Assembly (NCBI RefSeq): GCF_002160015.1
Contig: NZ_NFJT01000010.1
Span: 1 to 64,000 of the forward strand
Reading direction: 5' to 3'
From: Anaerofilum sp. An201
Lineage (GTDB): Bacteria > Bacillota > Clostridia > Oscillospirales > Ruminococcaceae
DNA length: 64,000 nt
Of the stretch, positions 10,144 through 18,660 are shown piece by piece. Position numbers and translations under genes: made by a program. The notes below the pieces were generated by a model. It had not been told where the DNA came from, searched no databases, and was given only the letters and a program-made list of their open reading frames with translations. The stretch's first letter is position 1; every line of letters starts with the position of its first letter.

Positions 10144-10172
10144 TTGCCGCGCCGGGCGCGATGTGCTACAAT
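10144..10172 (+). promoter_or_regulatory. Promoter of the DUF815 ATPase
   Basis: TTGCCG (10144-10149), 17-base spacer, TACAAT (10167-10172). Divergent from the ilvA promoter, about 50 bases apart. Confidence 0.7.
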
Positions 10173-10206
10173 AAAACCACAAACCCAAAGCGAGGTGATC
10201 TTTGTT

Positions 10207-11400
10207 ATGATCTCTGCCAACGCCAAAACGCTGCACACCCGCCTGCACGGGCTGGTGGTGTTCCGCAGCCTGCTGGACGACGCGGTGGTGCAGCGGATGG
10301 ACGCGCTCCTGTGCGCCGACGCCGACCAGATGGTGGACGCCTGGGGCGCCTTCTGCGCCGCGCTGTTCGCCCAGACCGACAACTGGACCAGCTATCTGCT
10401 CTCCCGCATGACCGAGAACGAGAACCTGTATGTGCTGGCCTGCTGCCGGGGCGGCGTTCCCGCCGTGCTGGAAGAATGCCTTTCCTGCGAGCTGGAATTT
10501 TTGCAGCAGCTGGGCCAGTTCGACGGCGATGTGCTGCTGGAAAGGATCGGGTCGCCGGCATGGCTGCCGCGCTGGCGGGTGTGCGAGGCGGACTATGCCG
10601 CCAGCTACCGCGCGCGCCTGGCCGAGCTGCCCCGCAAGGGATACGGCATCTTTGCCAAATACAGCGTGTTCACCATCAAAGACGGGGCTTTCGCGCCGGT
10701 GAAATATCCCGACGCCCAACCGCTGAGCCAGCTGTCCGGCTACGAGCGGGAGCGCCAGCAGGTGATCGACAACACCCGCGCGCTGCTGGCCGGGGGGCCT
10801 GCCGCCAACGTGCTGCTGTACGGCGATGCCGGCACCGGAAAGAGCAGCACCGTCAAGGCGGTGGCCGCCGCCTACGCGCAGGAAGGCCTGCGGCTGATCG
10901 AGGTGAAAAAGAACCAGCTGTACCAGATCCCGGCGCTGATCGACTCGCTGGGCAGCAATCCGCTGAAATTCATCCTCTTCATCGACGACCTCTCCTTCTC
11001 CACCAACGACGACGACTTCGCCGCCCTGAAGGCGATCCTGGAGGGCAGCGTCAGCGGCCGCACCGCGAACCTGGCGGTGTACGCCACCAGCAACCGCCGC
11101 CACCTCATCAAGGAGACGCTGAGCGACCGCGAGGGGGACGACATCCATCTGGCCGACACGATGCAGGAGCTGATGAGCCTGTCCGCCCGCTTTGGGCTGA
11201 CCATCACCTACTCCCGTCCGGGAAAGGACGCCTACCTGTCCATCGTGCACGATCTGGCCAAGCTGTACGATCTGGACCTGGACCCGGCAGTGCTGGACGT
11301 GCGCGCCGAGGCACACGCCATCCGCCACGGCGGGCGCAGCCCGCGAGTGGCCAAGCAGTTCATCGAGGGCCTGAAGGCACAGCAGACGCTGGGCAAGTGA
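10207..11400 (+). CDS. DUF815 family AAA+ ATPase
   Basis: Cytoplasmic ATPase of 397 residues of the DUF815 family; its cellular role is not established. The C-terminal half is a AAA+ domain with Walker A GDAGTGKSST (Lys212), Walker B FILFIDDLSF, and the sensor-like YATSNRRHLI. The N-terminal 190 residues are a helical region without recognised motifs. The ATG at 10207 follows GAGGTGA by about eight bases; earlier in-frame starts overlap the promoter. It is monocistronic with its own promoter and a strong terminator shared with the convergent transporter gene. Confidence 0.88.
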   Translation: MISANAKTLHTRLHGLVVFRSLLDDAVVQRMDALLCADADQMVDAWGAFCAALFAQTDNWTSYLLSRMTENENLYVLACCRGGVPAVLEECLSCELEFLQQLGQFDGDVLLERIGSPAWLPRWRVCEADYAASYRARLAELPRKGYGIFAKYSVFTIKDGAFAPVKYPDAQPLSQLSGYERERQQVIDNTRALLAGGPAANVLLYGDAGTGKSSTVKAVAAAYAQEGLRLIEVKKNQLYQIPALIDSLGSNPLKFILFIDDLSFSTNDDDFAALKAILEGSVSGRTANLAVYATSNRRHLIKETLSDREGDDIHLADTMQELMSLSARFGLTITYSRPGKDAYLSIVHDLAKLYDLDLDPAVLDVRAEAHAIRHGGRSPRVAKQFIEGLKAQQTLGK

Positions 11401-11435
11401 AGTTTTCCACCAATTTTTCTTGTATTGTGCAAAAC

Positions 11436-11478
11436 GGGCCGCACCGGCTTTTCCTCCGGTGCGGCCCGCTCTTTTTTC
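11436..11478. terminator. Bidirectional terminator
   Basis: GGGCCGCACCGG (11436-11447) pairs with CCGGTGCGGCCC (11456-11467). T-runs lie on both sides: CTTTTTTC on plus and GTTTTG on minus. It serves the convergent DUF815 and trpZ-like genes. Confidence 0.85.
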
Positions 11479-11479
11479 T

Positions 11480-12283
11480 TTACTGCGCCGACAGCAGGAT
11501 GCGGTCGTTGTCCAGCTTTTTCCCCGCACCCGCGTGGAATTTCTCCAGCAGGTCGTCGGCGGTGAGCTTTGCGCGCTCCTCGCCCTTGACGTCCAGCACG
11601 ATGCGGCCGCTGTCCATCATGATGGTGCGGTTGCCCAGCTGGAGGCTGCTGGCCAGGTTGTGGGTGATCATCATGCAGGTGATCTGCTTTTCGGCCACGA
11701 TGCGCCGGGTGAGGTCCAGCACCTTTTCGGCGGTGGCGGGGTCCAGCGCGGCGGTGTGCTCGTCCAGCAGCAGCAGCTTCGGGGTCACCACCGTGGCCAT
11801 CAGCAGGGTCAGCGCCTGGCGCTGCCCGCCCGACAGAAGGCCCACCGGCTGCTTCATGCGGTCCTCCAGGCCCAGGTCCAGCTGGGCCAGCAGTTCCCGG
11901 AACCGCGCGCGGTCGCTTTTGCCGATGCGGGAAAAGCCCAGCCCGCTCTTTGCCGCCCGCAGGTAGGCCAGCGCCAGATTCTCCTCGATGGTCATGTGGG
12001 GGGCGGTGCCCTTGAGCGGGTCCTGGAACAGATGCCCGATGAAGGTGCTGCGCTTGTAGTCCGGCAGGAAGGTGATATCTTTGCCGTCCAGCAGGATGCG
12101 GCCGCTGTCGGCGATGAAGGCGCCGGTCACCGCGTTGAAGAGGGTGGATTTGCCCGCGCCGTTGGAGCCGAGGATGGTGACGAAATCGCCCTTGTCCAGA
12201 TGCAGCGAGAGGCCGCTGAGCGCCTTTTTCTCGTTCACGGTGCCGGGGTTGAAGGTTTTGCAGAGGTTCTGGATGGTGAGCAT
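11480..12283 (-). CDS. ABC transporter ATPase, TrpZ-like (COG1101)
   Basis: Nucleotide-binding subunit of the three-gene importer, 267 residues. Walker A GSNGAGKST, signature LLSGGQRQALTLLMA and Walker B LLLLDEHTAALDP are all present. The reading DEHTAALDP instead of DEPTSALDP is usual for COG1101. It starts two bases after the permease stop, with GGAGGGG overlapping the permease end. Under a Trp T-box it is best read as the ATPase of a tryptophan importer; ligand specificity is inferred from regulation. Confidence 0.9.
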   Translation of the reverse strand: MLTIQNLCKTFNPGTVNEKKALSGLSLHLDKGDFVTILGSNGAGKSTLFNAVTGAFIADSGRILLDGKDITFLPDYKRSTFIGHLFQDPLKGTAPHMTIEENLALAYLRAAKSGLGFSRIGKSDRARFRELLAQLDLGLEDRMKQPVGLLSGGQRQALTLLMATVVTPKLLLLDEHTAALDPATAEKVLDLTRRIVAEKQITCMMITHNLASSLQLGNRTIMMDSGRIVLDVKGEERAKLTADDLLEKFHAGAGKKLDNDRILLSAQ

Positions 12284-12285
12284 GG

Positions 12286-13191
12286 TCAATTCCCCTCCTT
12301 TTTGGCGGCGCGGCGGCGGCGTGCAAAGGCCGCCGCGTCCTTGATGGCCGGCCACGAGATGGCCACGCCCACGATCACGGCCGACACCAGCTTGAGGTTG
12401 CTGGCGCCCAGGCTGGAGCGCAGCGCGATGGAGATGATGAGGCGGTAGATGATGGAGCCCACCATCACGCCGATCACACAGCGGACCACCCCGCCGCGGC
12501 CCACGATCACCTCGCCGATGATCAGGCTGGCCAGGCCCACCACCACCATACCGGTGCCCAGCGTGATGTCGCTGAATTTCTGATGCTGGGCCATCAGGCC
12601 GCCGCTCAGCGCCACCAGCGCGTTGGCGATGCACAGGCCCACCGTGGTGGTGAAGGCCGGGTTGATGGAGGACGCCGCCACCATGTCGCGGTTGTCGCCG
12701 GTGGCACGGATGGACAGGCCCAGCTGGGTGCCCAGGAAAGCCACCATCGCCGCGCCGGCCGCCATCGCCACCAGGGCGGCGAGCACCAGCGCGCCCAGCT
12801 GTTCGCCGAAGATGCCCTCGGCCCAGCTGAACACGGTGTCCACCTTCAAAAGGGGCAGGGTGGCCTTGCCGCCCATCACCATCAGGTTGATGGAGTAGAG
12901 GCCGGTCATGGTGACGATGCCCGCCAGGATCGGCTGCACCCGGCATTTGGTCTGCAAAAAGGCGGTGACGCCGCCCGCCGCCGCGCCCGCCGCCATCGCG
13001 CACAGGATGCCCAGCAGCGGATGGCCCAGCGTGGCCAGCATGGCGGAGGCAGCCGCCCCCAGCGTGAAGCTGCCGTCGGTGGTGAGGTCGGCGATGTCCA
13101 GCACGCGGTAGCTCAGGTACAGAGCCAGCGCCACCAGTCCGTAGATGAAGCCCTGCTCGGCCGCGGTCTGCAGGGTAGCCAGTGAGATCAT
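12286..13191 (-). CDS. ABC transporter permease, TrpY-like (COG4120)
   Basis: Membrane subunit of 301 residues with about eight hydrophobic segments, resembling branched-chain amino acid (LivH-like) permeases. The N-terminal YLSYRVLDIADLTTDGSF is typical of COG4120. AAAGGAAG precedes the ATG. It lies between the binding protein and the ATPase in one transcript from the T-box promoter. Confidence 0.9.
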   Translation of the reverse strand: MISLATLQTAAEQGFIYGLVALALYLSYRVLDIADLTTDGSFTLGAAASAMLATLGHPLLGILCAMAAGAAAGGVTAFLQTKCRVQPILAGIVTMTGLYSINLMVMGGKATLPLLKVDTVFSWAEGIFGEQLGALVLAALVAMAAGAAMVAFLGTQLGLSIRATGDNRDMVAASSINPAFTTTVGLCIANALVALSGGLMAQHQKFSDITLGTGMVVVGLASLIIGEVIVGRGGVVRCVIGVMVGSIIYRLIISIALRSSLGASNLKLVSAVIVGVAISWPAIKDAAAFARRRRAAKKEGN

Positions 13192-13263
13192 AGCGCTCTT
13201 CCTTTCACACAGGCCTGCGCGGCAGGCCGGAGGGGCCGCCGCGCAGACGGATCGTTGTTGTTT

Positions 13264-14238
13264 TTATTCGGTGTAGGCAGACACATCCACGCCGATGGCG
13301 GCGGCGGTCTCCTCGTTCACCACCACGTTCACGTCGTCCATCGTCTGCACCGGCATGGTGGCGGGGTCGGCGCCTTTCAGCACCTCGATCACCATATCGG
13401 CCGTTTTCTGACCCAGATTGGTGTAGTTCACGCCCGCCGAGGCAAGGCCGCCGTCCTTCACCATGCTGTCGGCCGACACATACACCGGGATCTTTGCCTC
13501 GATGGCGGTCTCGGCCACCACGCTCATCGCCTTGGCCACCGTGTTGTCGATGGGGATGAAGATGGCGTCGCACTGCTCGGCCAGGGTCTGGGCCGCCTGC
13601 TGCACCTCGCTGGCGTTGGTGATGGCCGCTTCGGTGTAGGTCTTGCCCTCGCCGTCCAGGCAGGCCTTGGCGTTTTCGATCACGCCCGCACTGCTCGGCT
13701 CGCTGGTGCAGTAGAGCAGGCCGAAGTGGGAGGCGTCGGGGGTCAGTTCACCGGCCACCCGGAAGATCTCCTCCACCGGGATGTTGTCGCTGGTGCCGGT
13801 GACATTGCCGCCGGGGGCGTCGAGGCTGTTCAGCTGCAGGTCGGTGACCGGGTCGGTGACGGCCGAAAAGACGATGGGGATGTCCTCGGTGACGCCCGCC
13901 GCGCCCGCGGCCGCCGGGGTGGCGATGGCCACGATGGCGTCCACGCCGTCGCTGACGAACTTGGTGCAGATGCTGTTGATGTTGGTGGGGTCACCCTGGG
14001 CGTTCTGCACGTCCACCTCGATGGTGAGGCCCTCCTCGGCGGCGCGGGCCTCCAGCTGGGCCTCGAGCGCCGTGCGGATCTCGTCCAGCGAGGTGTGCTC
14101 CATATACTGGATCAGGCCCACATGCAGCACGCCGTCGTCGGCAGGGGCCGCGCCGCAGCCGGCCAGCAGCCCGGCAAACAGCGCGCCGGCAGACAGAACA
14201 CACAAAGCTTTTTTGCACACGTTGAAAAACCGTTTCAT
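13264..14238 (-). CDS. ABC substrate-binding lipoprotein, TrpX-like (COG2984)
   Basis: Surface receptor of the importer, 324 residues. The signal MKRFFNVCKKALCVLSAG leads to lipobox LLAGC, then a COG2984 periplasmic-binding fold (HVGLIQYMEHTSLDEIRTAL near the N-terminus). The start at 14238 follows AGGAG by eight bases. Members of this family under Trp T-boxes are called TrpX in streptococci and proposed to bind tryptophan. Regulation here by a TGG-specifier T-box agrees. A 31-codon ORF ends 14 bases upstream. Confidence 0.9.
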   Translation of the reverse strand: MKRFFNVCKKALCVLSAGALFAGLLAGCGAAPADDGVLHVGLIQYMEHTSLDEIRTALEAQLEARAAEEGLTIEVDVQNAQGDPTNINSICTKFVSDGVDAIVAIATPAAAGAAGVTEDIPIVFSAVTDPVTDLQLNSLDAPGGNVTGTSDNIPVEEIFRVAGELTPDASHFGLLYCTSEPSSAGVIENAKACLDGEGKTYTEAAITNASEVQQAAQTLAEQCDAIFIPIDNTVAKAMSVVAETAIEAKIPVYVSADSMVKDGGLASAGVNYTNLGQKTADMVIEVLKGADPATMPVQTMDDVNVVVNEETAAAIGVDVSAYTE

Positions 14239-14252
14239 GGATAAGCTCCTCT

Positions 14253-14348
14253 CTATATCATCGCATCGTTGTTTTTGTGGGGGATACGGGGCGGCGTGCC
14301 ATGCCATCGCACATCCGTATACTGGCGCACATACGCGCTGTGGTTCAT
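14253..14348 (-). CDS. Short 31-residue ORF between T-box and trpX
   Basis: Read leftward, ATG at 14348 is preceded by AAAGGAGGAG with seven bases spacing, as strong a ribosome site as any gene here. The 31-residue product contains YVRQYTDVRWHGTPP, is basic in the middle, has one Trp and no transmembrane segment. It starts about 30 bases after the T-box terminator and ends 14 bases before trpX, so it is under T-box control and could couple translation into trpX. I know no family for it. It could be a small protein, a leader peptide or chance; the ribosome site argues against chance. Confidence 0.6.
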   Translation of the reverse strand: MNHSAYVRQYTDVRWHGTPPRIPHKNNDAMI

Positions 14349-14379
14349 AGCCGCTCTCCTCCTTTTGGGGCGGGCAGAA

Positions 14380-14664
14380 CACAAAAACGGCCTGCCCTTG
14401 GTGATGTTTTTCCATCACAAGGACAGGCCGGAAATTTCCGTACACCTGCGGTGCCACCTTGTTTGCCGCCAACGAAAGCGGCCTCTCTGCGGGATGCCAG
14501 CACATCCCTGCTCTGTAACGGGAGCAGCCCGGCCCGGGATACTGCGCCTGCGCGGCGGTTCCCCCTGCCCTCAACGGTCCATTTGCCGCCCCGCTTTCTG
14601 CCCGTTTCCATCCTCCGGGCTCTCTGGAAGTGCGCTGTGCGGTGTGATCTCCGTCTCAACGGTT
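14380..14664 (-). ncRNA. T-box riboswitch, Trp-type, upstream of trpXYZ-like genes
   Basis: Stem I reads CCAGAGAGCCC...GGATGGAAACGGGC. The specifier loop has TGG (14579-14581) after AAA and before ACC. The T-box core AAGGTGGCACCGCAGG is at 14445-14460. The terminator stem CGGCCTGTCCTTGTGATG/CATCACCAAGGGCAGGCCG (14383-14435) ends in TTTTTG. Uncharged tRNA-Trp should turn the transporter on. Confidence 0.93.
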
Positions 14665-14671
14665 TACAAAC

Positions 14672-14700
14672 ATTTAACACGATTTTGCCGGGATTGTCAA
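14672..14700 (-). promoter_or_regulatory. Trp T-box promoter
   Basis: TTGACA (14695-14700), 17-base spacer, TTAAAT (14672-14677) on minus. Confidence 0.75.
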
Positions 14701-14867
14701 GAGCATATCGTCCAAAAAAATTGGGGGTTGGCCGCTGTTTTTTCGGCACACCGTTTGTTTTGCAAAAAAATTTCTCATTTTTTTGTGCACAGTGCAGCTT
14801 TGCCGTGTCGAATGTGGAAATTTTGTTACAGATAAAATCACATCTGGCGCTTTGGGATAAAATCGGG

Positions 14868-14873
14868 TATAAT
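14868..14873 (+). promoter_or_regulatory. -10 of the foldase gene
   Basis: Perfect TATAAT with a weak -35 region. About 50 bases before the TTG start. Confidence 0.55.
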
Positions 14874-14923
14874 AGGAAAAGATACGCGCAAGTATCCGCG
14901 CGAGAGATTGGAGGATCTTTGTT

Positions 14924-16087
14924 TTGAAACAACACATCACCAAAGCCCTGGGACTGGGCCTGAGCCTGGCCATGGCCGTTTCCATCACCGCCTGCTCGGG
15001 CGGCGCCGGCGGCACCCTCACCGACGCCATGAAAGAGGACGGCGCGTTCCTGACCGTGGGCGACAAGGCCGTTTCCTACGACGAATTCCGCTACTACTTC
15101 CTGAATGTGAAGGCCAGCCTGGAGCAGTCTGCTTCGTCCGGCGCCGCTTCCGGCTCGGAGGCTTCTTCCGCCTCCACCGGCGCCACCAACCTGGACCTGC
15201 CCAGCATCCTCACCCAGACCGAGGAAGCCCTGAAAAACAACCACGCGCTGAACACCTGGACCAAGGAGCAGGGTGTGGAGATGACCGAGGACGACCAGAG
15301 CGTGGTGGACCAGTATATCTCCCTGCAGGAGACCCAGATGGGCGGCGAGACCGCTTTTAACGAAGCGCTGCAGACCATCTACAGCACCCCCGACCTGTTC
15401 CGCACCATGATGGAGGAATCCTACCTGCAGGACAAGGCCATCAACGAGTGGTTCCTGAAAAACTACGCCGACCAGGTTGTGGAGGATATGCAGGCCGCCG
15501 ATCCCGGCTATGTGCGCGTGAAGCACATCCTGGTGCAGTTTGAGGACACCACCGAGGGCGCCGACCATTCCGCCGAAAAAGCCGAGGCCGAGGAAGCCCT
15601 GAACAAGGCCATCGCCGGCGAGGACTTCGATTCCCTGATCGACCAGTACAACGACGACCCCGGCATGCTCACAAACCCCGACGGCTACATCTTCACCACC
15701 GGCGAGATGGTGCAGGAGTTTGAGGACGCCTCCTTCGCGCTGGCCGAGAACGCCATCAGCACCGAGCTGGTGGAGACCAGCTATGGCTACCACATCATCC
15801 AGCGCCTACCCATCGACTACGACGTGGTGCGTGAGAGCGCGATGAACTACGCCAGCGAGGAAGTGATCAGCGAGGCCAACGAGAAACTGTCTTCCGAGCT
15901 GGACGCCGCCGCGGAGAAGGTGGAAGTGAAGCAGGGCCCCCAGTACAAGAACCTGACTGTGGACATCTTCAATTCCACTCTGCCCGCCCCCTCTTCGATG
16001 CCCTCCACCAGCAGCGAGGACACCAGCGAGCCGGCCAGTGAACCGGCCAGCCAGCCCGCCAGCGATTCCGCCAGCAGCGCTGCCTGA
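14924..16087 (+). CDS. Peptidyl-prolyl isomerase lipoprotein, PrsA/PpiC type
   Basis: Extracytoplasmic folding factor of 387 residues. It has a lipoprotein signal with lipobox SITAC (Cys24) and a SurA-like helical N-domain interrupted by a Ser/Ala-rich insert. A parvulin PPIC domain follows at about residues 200-290, starting YVRVKHILVQF and ending SYGYHIIQRL. The low-complexity Ser/Pro/Ala tail is odd but common in surface proteins. The start is TTG with GGAGGA eight bases upstream, leading straight into the signal peptide; no better ATG exists. It probably assists folding of secreted proteins. Confidence 0.88.
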   Translation: MKQHITKALGLGLSLAMAVSITACSGGAGGTLTDAMKEDGAFLTVGDKAVSYDEFRYYFLNVKASLEQSASSGAASGSEASSASTGATNLDLPSILTQTEEALKNNHALNTWTKEQGVEMTEDDQSVVDQYISLQETQMGGETAFNEALQTIYSTPDLFRTMMEESYLQDKAINEWFLKNYADQVVEDMQAADPGYVRVKHILVQFEDTTEGADHSAEKAEAEEALNKAIAGEDFDSLIDQYNDDPGMLTNPDGYIFTTGEMVQEFEDASFALAENAISTELVETSYGYHIIQRLPIDYDVVRESAMNYASEEVISEANEKLSSELDAAAEKVEVKQGPQYKNLTVDIFNSTLPAPSSMPSTSSEDTSEPASEPASQPASDSASSAA

Positions 16088-16107
16088 TTTTCCTTTTGCA
16101 ACACCAG

Positions 16108-16140
16108 AGCGCCCCGCCCTTGTGCGGGGCGCTTTCTTTG
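16108..16140 (+). terminator. Terminator of the foldase gene
   Basis: AGCGCCCCGC (16108-16117) pairs with GCGGGGCGCT (16124-16133), then TTCTTTG. Confidence 0.85.
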
Positions 16141-16160
16141 TGCAAAATATGTTGCTGCAG

Positions 16161-16280
16161 AGGTTTGTGCGGGACGAAAGCCGCCGGTGCTATCCCCGAA
16201 GGGGGGCGGATGAGATCGAAGCTGCCCGCTTGCACAAAGCCTGCCGGGTTATGGAAACCTGCTTTCACGGAGGTTTGTGC
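16161..16280 (+). repeat. Interspersed element, copy B1 (internally deleted, tandem)
   Basis: Starts with AGGTTTGTGC and lacks the CTTTCCCCTCATC left half, but keeps CCCC-GAA-GGGG, CGGATGAG and the right end GCACAAAGCC. Bases 16207-16280 are repeated exactly at 16393-16466, 186 bases later, so B1 and B2 form a tandem duplication. Confidence 0.8.
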
Positions 16281-16466
16281 AGACCGGACGCTTTCCCCTC
16301 ATCCGTCGCCTATCGGCGACAGCTTCCCCCCAGGGGGAAGCCAACCGTACCGAACGCCTTCCCCTGACAGGGGAAGGTGCCCCCGAAGAGGACGGATGAG
16401 ATCGAAGCTGCCCGCTTGCACAAAGCCTGCCGGGTTATGGAAACCTGCTTTCACGGAGGTTTGTGC
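16271..16466 (+). repeat. Interspersed element, copy B2 (full length)
   Basis: AGGTTTGTGC at 16271, CTTTCCCCTCATCCGTC, hairpin GTCGCCTATCGGCGAC, hairpin CTTCCCCCC/AGGGGGAAG, hairpin CCTTCCCCTGACAGGGGAAGG, CGGATGAG, then GCACAAAGCC near 16418-16427. The 74-base right part duplicates B1. It lies between the foldase terminator and the GH20-like gene. Confidence 0.85.
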
Positions 16467-16559
16467 GGGCCGGACGGAAAAGACAGCAAAGTATACCATT
16501 CCCCGCACGCTTCATGCTATAATGACCTTATCCAATTTCACCACACAGGGAGGGTTTCT

Positions 16560-18419
16560 ATGATGTGGACCGGTCTTTCCCCCTTCCAGCAGCGTCTGCT
16601 GGACCAGCTTGCCATCCCCGCGCCGAAGGTCCCGGTGCAGGTGTGCGCAGGCGAAACGCTGTCTGTCCGGCGCACCGCCGACGGCTGGCATGTCGCGCTG
16701 CCGCAGGAGAGCCTTGTGGGGCGGGCGGCGGTGCTGCTGGCCGAAAACGCCGACGCCGCCGAGGGCTTCTGCCTGGAGGAAACGCCTGCTTTCCACCGGC
16801 TGGGCGTTCTGCTGGACTGCTCGCGCAACGCGGTGCCGCGCCCCGAAACGCTGCGGCGTCTGCTGCGCATCCTCTGCCGCATGGGCTACCAGACGGTGCA
16901 GCTGTACATGGAGGACGTGTATGAGCTGGAGGGGTACCCCTATTTCGGCTACGGGCGCGGGCGCTACACCTGCGACGAACTGCGCGCGCTGGACGAATAC
17001 GCCGCCGGCCTGGGCATCGAGCTGGTGCCGGCCATCCAGACGCTGGCGCATCTGGGACAGGCGCTGAAGTGGCGCGCCATGAAGCCGCTGGTGGACACCG
17101 GCGACATCCTGCTGATCGACAGCCCGGCGGTGACCGACTTCATCACCGCCATGTTCCGCACGATGCGCCGCTGTTTTTCCACCAAACGCATCAACATCGG
17201 CATGGACGAGGCGCACATGGTGGGCCTGGGCAGATACCTGGACGAACACGGCTACACCAACCGCACCGAGCTGATGCTGCGGCACTTCCGGCTGGTGCAC
17301 GACATCGCGGTGGAGCACGGCTTTGCGCCGATGCTGTGGAGCGACATGTTCTTCCGTCTGGCGGCGGGCGGTGAATACTACGCACCCAAGGCCGGCATCG
17401 ACCCGTCGGTGGCCGCCTCCATCCCGGACGACACCACCCTCATCTACTGGGACTACTATTCCCTCGACCCCGCCATCTACGACGGCATGCTGGACGCCCA
17501 CGCAAAGCTGTGTCCGCGCACCCTGTTTGCGGGCGGCGCCTGGAAGTGGTCGGGCTTTGCGCCCTGCAACCGGTTCAGTTTCCGTCTGACCGACCTGGCC
17601 GCCCCCGCCTGCCGCCGCCACCATGTGCAGGAGGTGCTGATCACGATGTGGGGCGACAACGGCGCCGAGTGTTCCCCCTTTGCGGTGCTGCCCGCCTTGC
17701 AGTACTGGGCCGAGCACAACTATGCCAGCGAGGTGGACGAAGCCGCGCTGAAACGCCGGTTTTCGCTGTGCACCGGCGGCGACTGGGATCAGCTTCTGCT
17801 GGCCGACGAGATGGTCTTCACCCCCGACAACCCCGCGCCGGGACGCATGGCGGTGAACGCCACCAAAACGCTGCTGTACCAGGACCTGCTGCTGCCTCTG
17901 TGCAGCACCGGCATGGATCTGGAGGGCTATTCCGCCCAGCTGGACAAGCTGCTGCCCCGGCTGCAGGCGGCAGCACAGGAGGGTGAATGGAAGACCCTGC
18001 TGTCTGAACAGGCGGCCCTGTGCGCGGTGCTGCGGGACAAATCCCGCCTGACCGCCCGCCTGCACGCCGCCTGGCAGGCAAAGGACCGCGCCGCCCTGGC
18101 CGCCCTGGCCAGCCGGGAGCTGCCCGCCCTGCGCGCCGTGTGCGCGGAATTTTCCCGGGCGTTCCGGCGGCGGTGGCTGGAGGAGAACCGCGCGGCGGGG
18201 CTGGACGTGTTCGACATCCGCATCGGCGGCCTGCTGCGGCGCATCGAGGTCGCGGCACAGCTGCTGCGCGACTGGCTGGACGGCCGCATCGACACCATCG
18301 AGGAGCTGGACACCACGCCCCTCCCCTTCGACCCGGCCGAGGCCGAAAAGGGACATCTGGATGTGGGCGTGTCCTACTGGCACGAGATCGCCACCCCCTG
18401 CAGCATGGTGAATATCTGA
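16560..18419 (+). CDS. Glycoside hydrolase family 20-like protein (beta-hexosaminidase type)
   Basis: Predicted cytoplasmic exo-hydrolase of 619 residues, no signal peptide. A TIM-barrel-like domain starts at RLGVLLDCSRNAVP and contains the GH20-type acidic pair in INIGMDEAH (Asp216-Glu217). In this family that pair carries out substrate-assisted release of terminal GlcNAc or GalNAc. A C-terminal helical region of about 200 residues follows. The start at 16560 follows GGGAGGG; longer in-frame readings cross the repeat. Alone in its transcript. It may act on hexosaminides imported by transporters such as the one at 37-41 kb, which is inference. Confidence 0.8.
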   Translation: MMWTGLSPFQQRLLDQLAIPAPKVPVQVCAGETLSVRRTADGWHVALPQESLVGRAAVLLAENADAAEGFCLEETPAFHRLGVLLDCSRNAVPRPETLRRLLRILCRMGYQTVQLYMEDVYELEGYPYFGYGRGRYTCDELRALDEYAAGLGIELVPAIQTLAHLGQALKWRAMKPLVDTGDILLIDSPAVTDFITAMFRTMRRCFSTKRINIGMDEAHMVGLGRYLDEHGYTNRTELMLRHFRLVHDIAVEHGFAPMLWSDMFFRLAAGGEYYAPKAGIDPSVAASIPDDTTLIYWDYYSLDPAIYDGMLDAHAKLCPRTLFAGGAWKWSGFAPCNRFSFRLTDLAAPACRRHHVQEVLITMWGDNGAECSPFAVLPALQYWAEHNYASEVDEAALKRRFSLCTGGDWDQLLLADEMVFTPDNPAPGRMAVNATKTLLYQDLLLPLCSTGMDLEGYSAQLDKLLPRLQAAAQEGEWKTLLSEQAALCAVLRDKSRLTARLHAAWQAKDRAALAALASRELPALRAVCAEFSRAFRRRWLEENRAAGLDVFDIRIGGLLRRIEVAAQLLRDWLDGRIDTIEELDTTPLPFDPAEAEKGHLDVGVSYWHEIATPCSMVNI

Positions 18420-18456
18420 TTCCCCGCCGGCCTGTACCAATACGACAGAAAGGATA

Positions 18457-18485
18457 TTTACTTTACACAGGCGAAATGGTATAGT
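18457..18485 (+). promoter_or_regulatory. Promoter of the 18.7-kb lipoprotein gene
   Basis: TTTACT (18457-18462), 17-base spacer, TATAGT (18480-18485). It leaves a leader of about 170 bases in which I recognise no riboswitch. Confidence 0.6.
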
Positions 18486-18660
18486 GAAGATAGAAGAGGG
18501 CCCTTCCCGTGCCCGTCGCAGCCCAGCCCGGACGGAGGTGATGCGGTGCAGCAGACACAACCGCCGTTTGCCAACAGACAAACCCATACATCCACAGGAA
18601 AGGCGGCTGTCCGCCCCTGCCTTCTCCCGCACCGGGGGCAGCAGCCGAGAGGTGACAGCT

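Noticed and set aside
18541-18660. An upstream start extending the 18.7-kb lipoprotein by 40 residues
   Set aside because: The GGAGG there is only two bases from its ATG and the extension would bury the lipoprotein signal.
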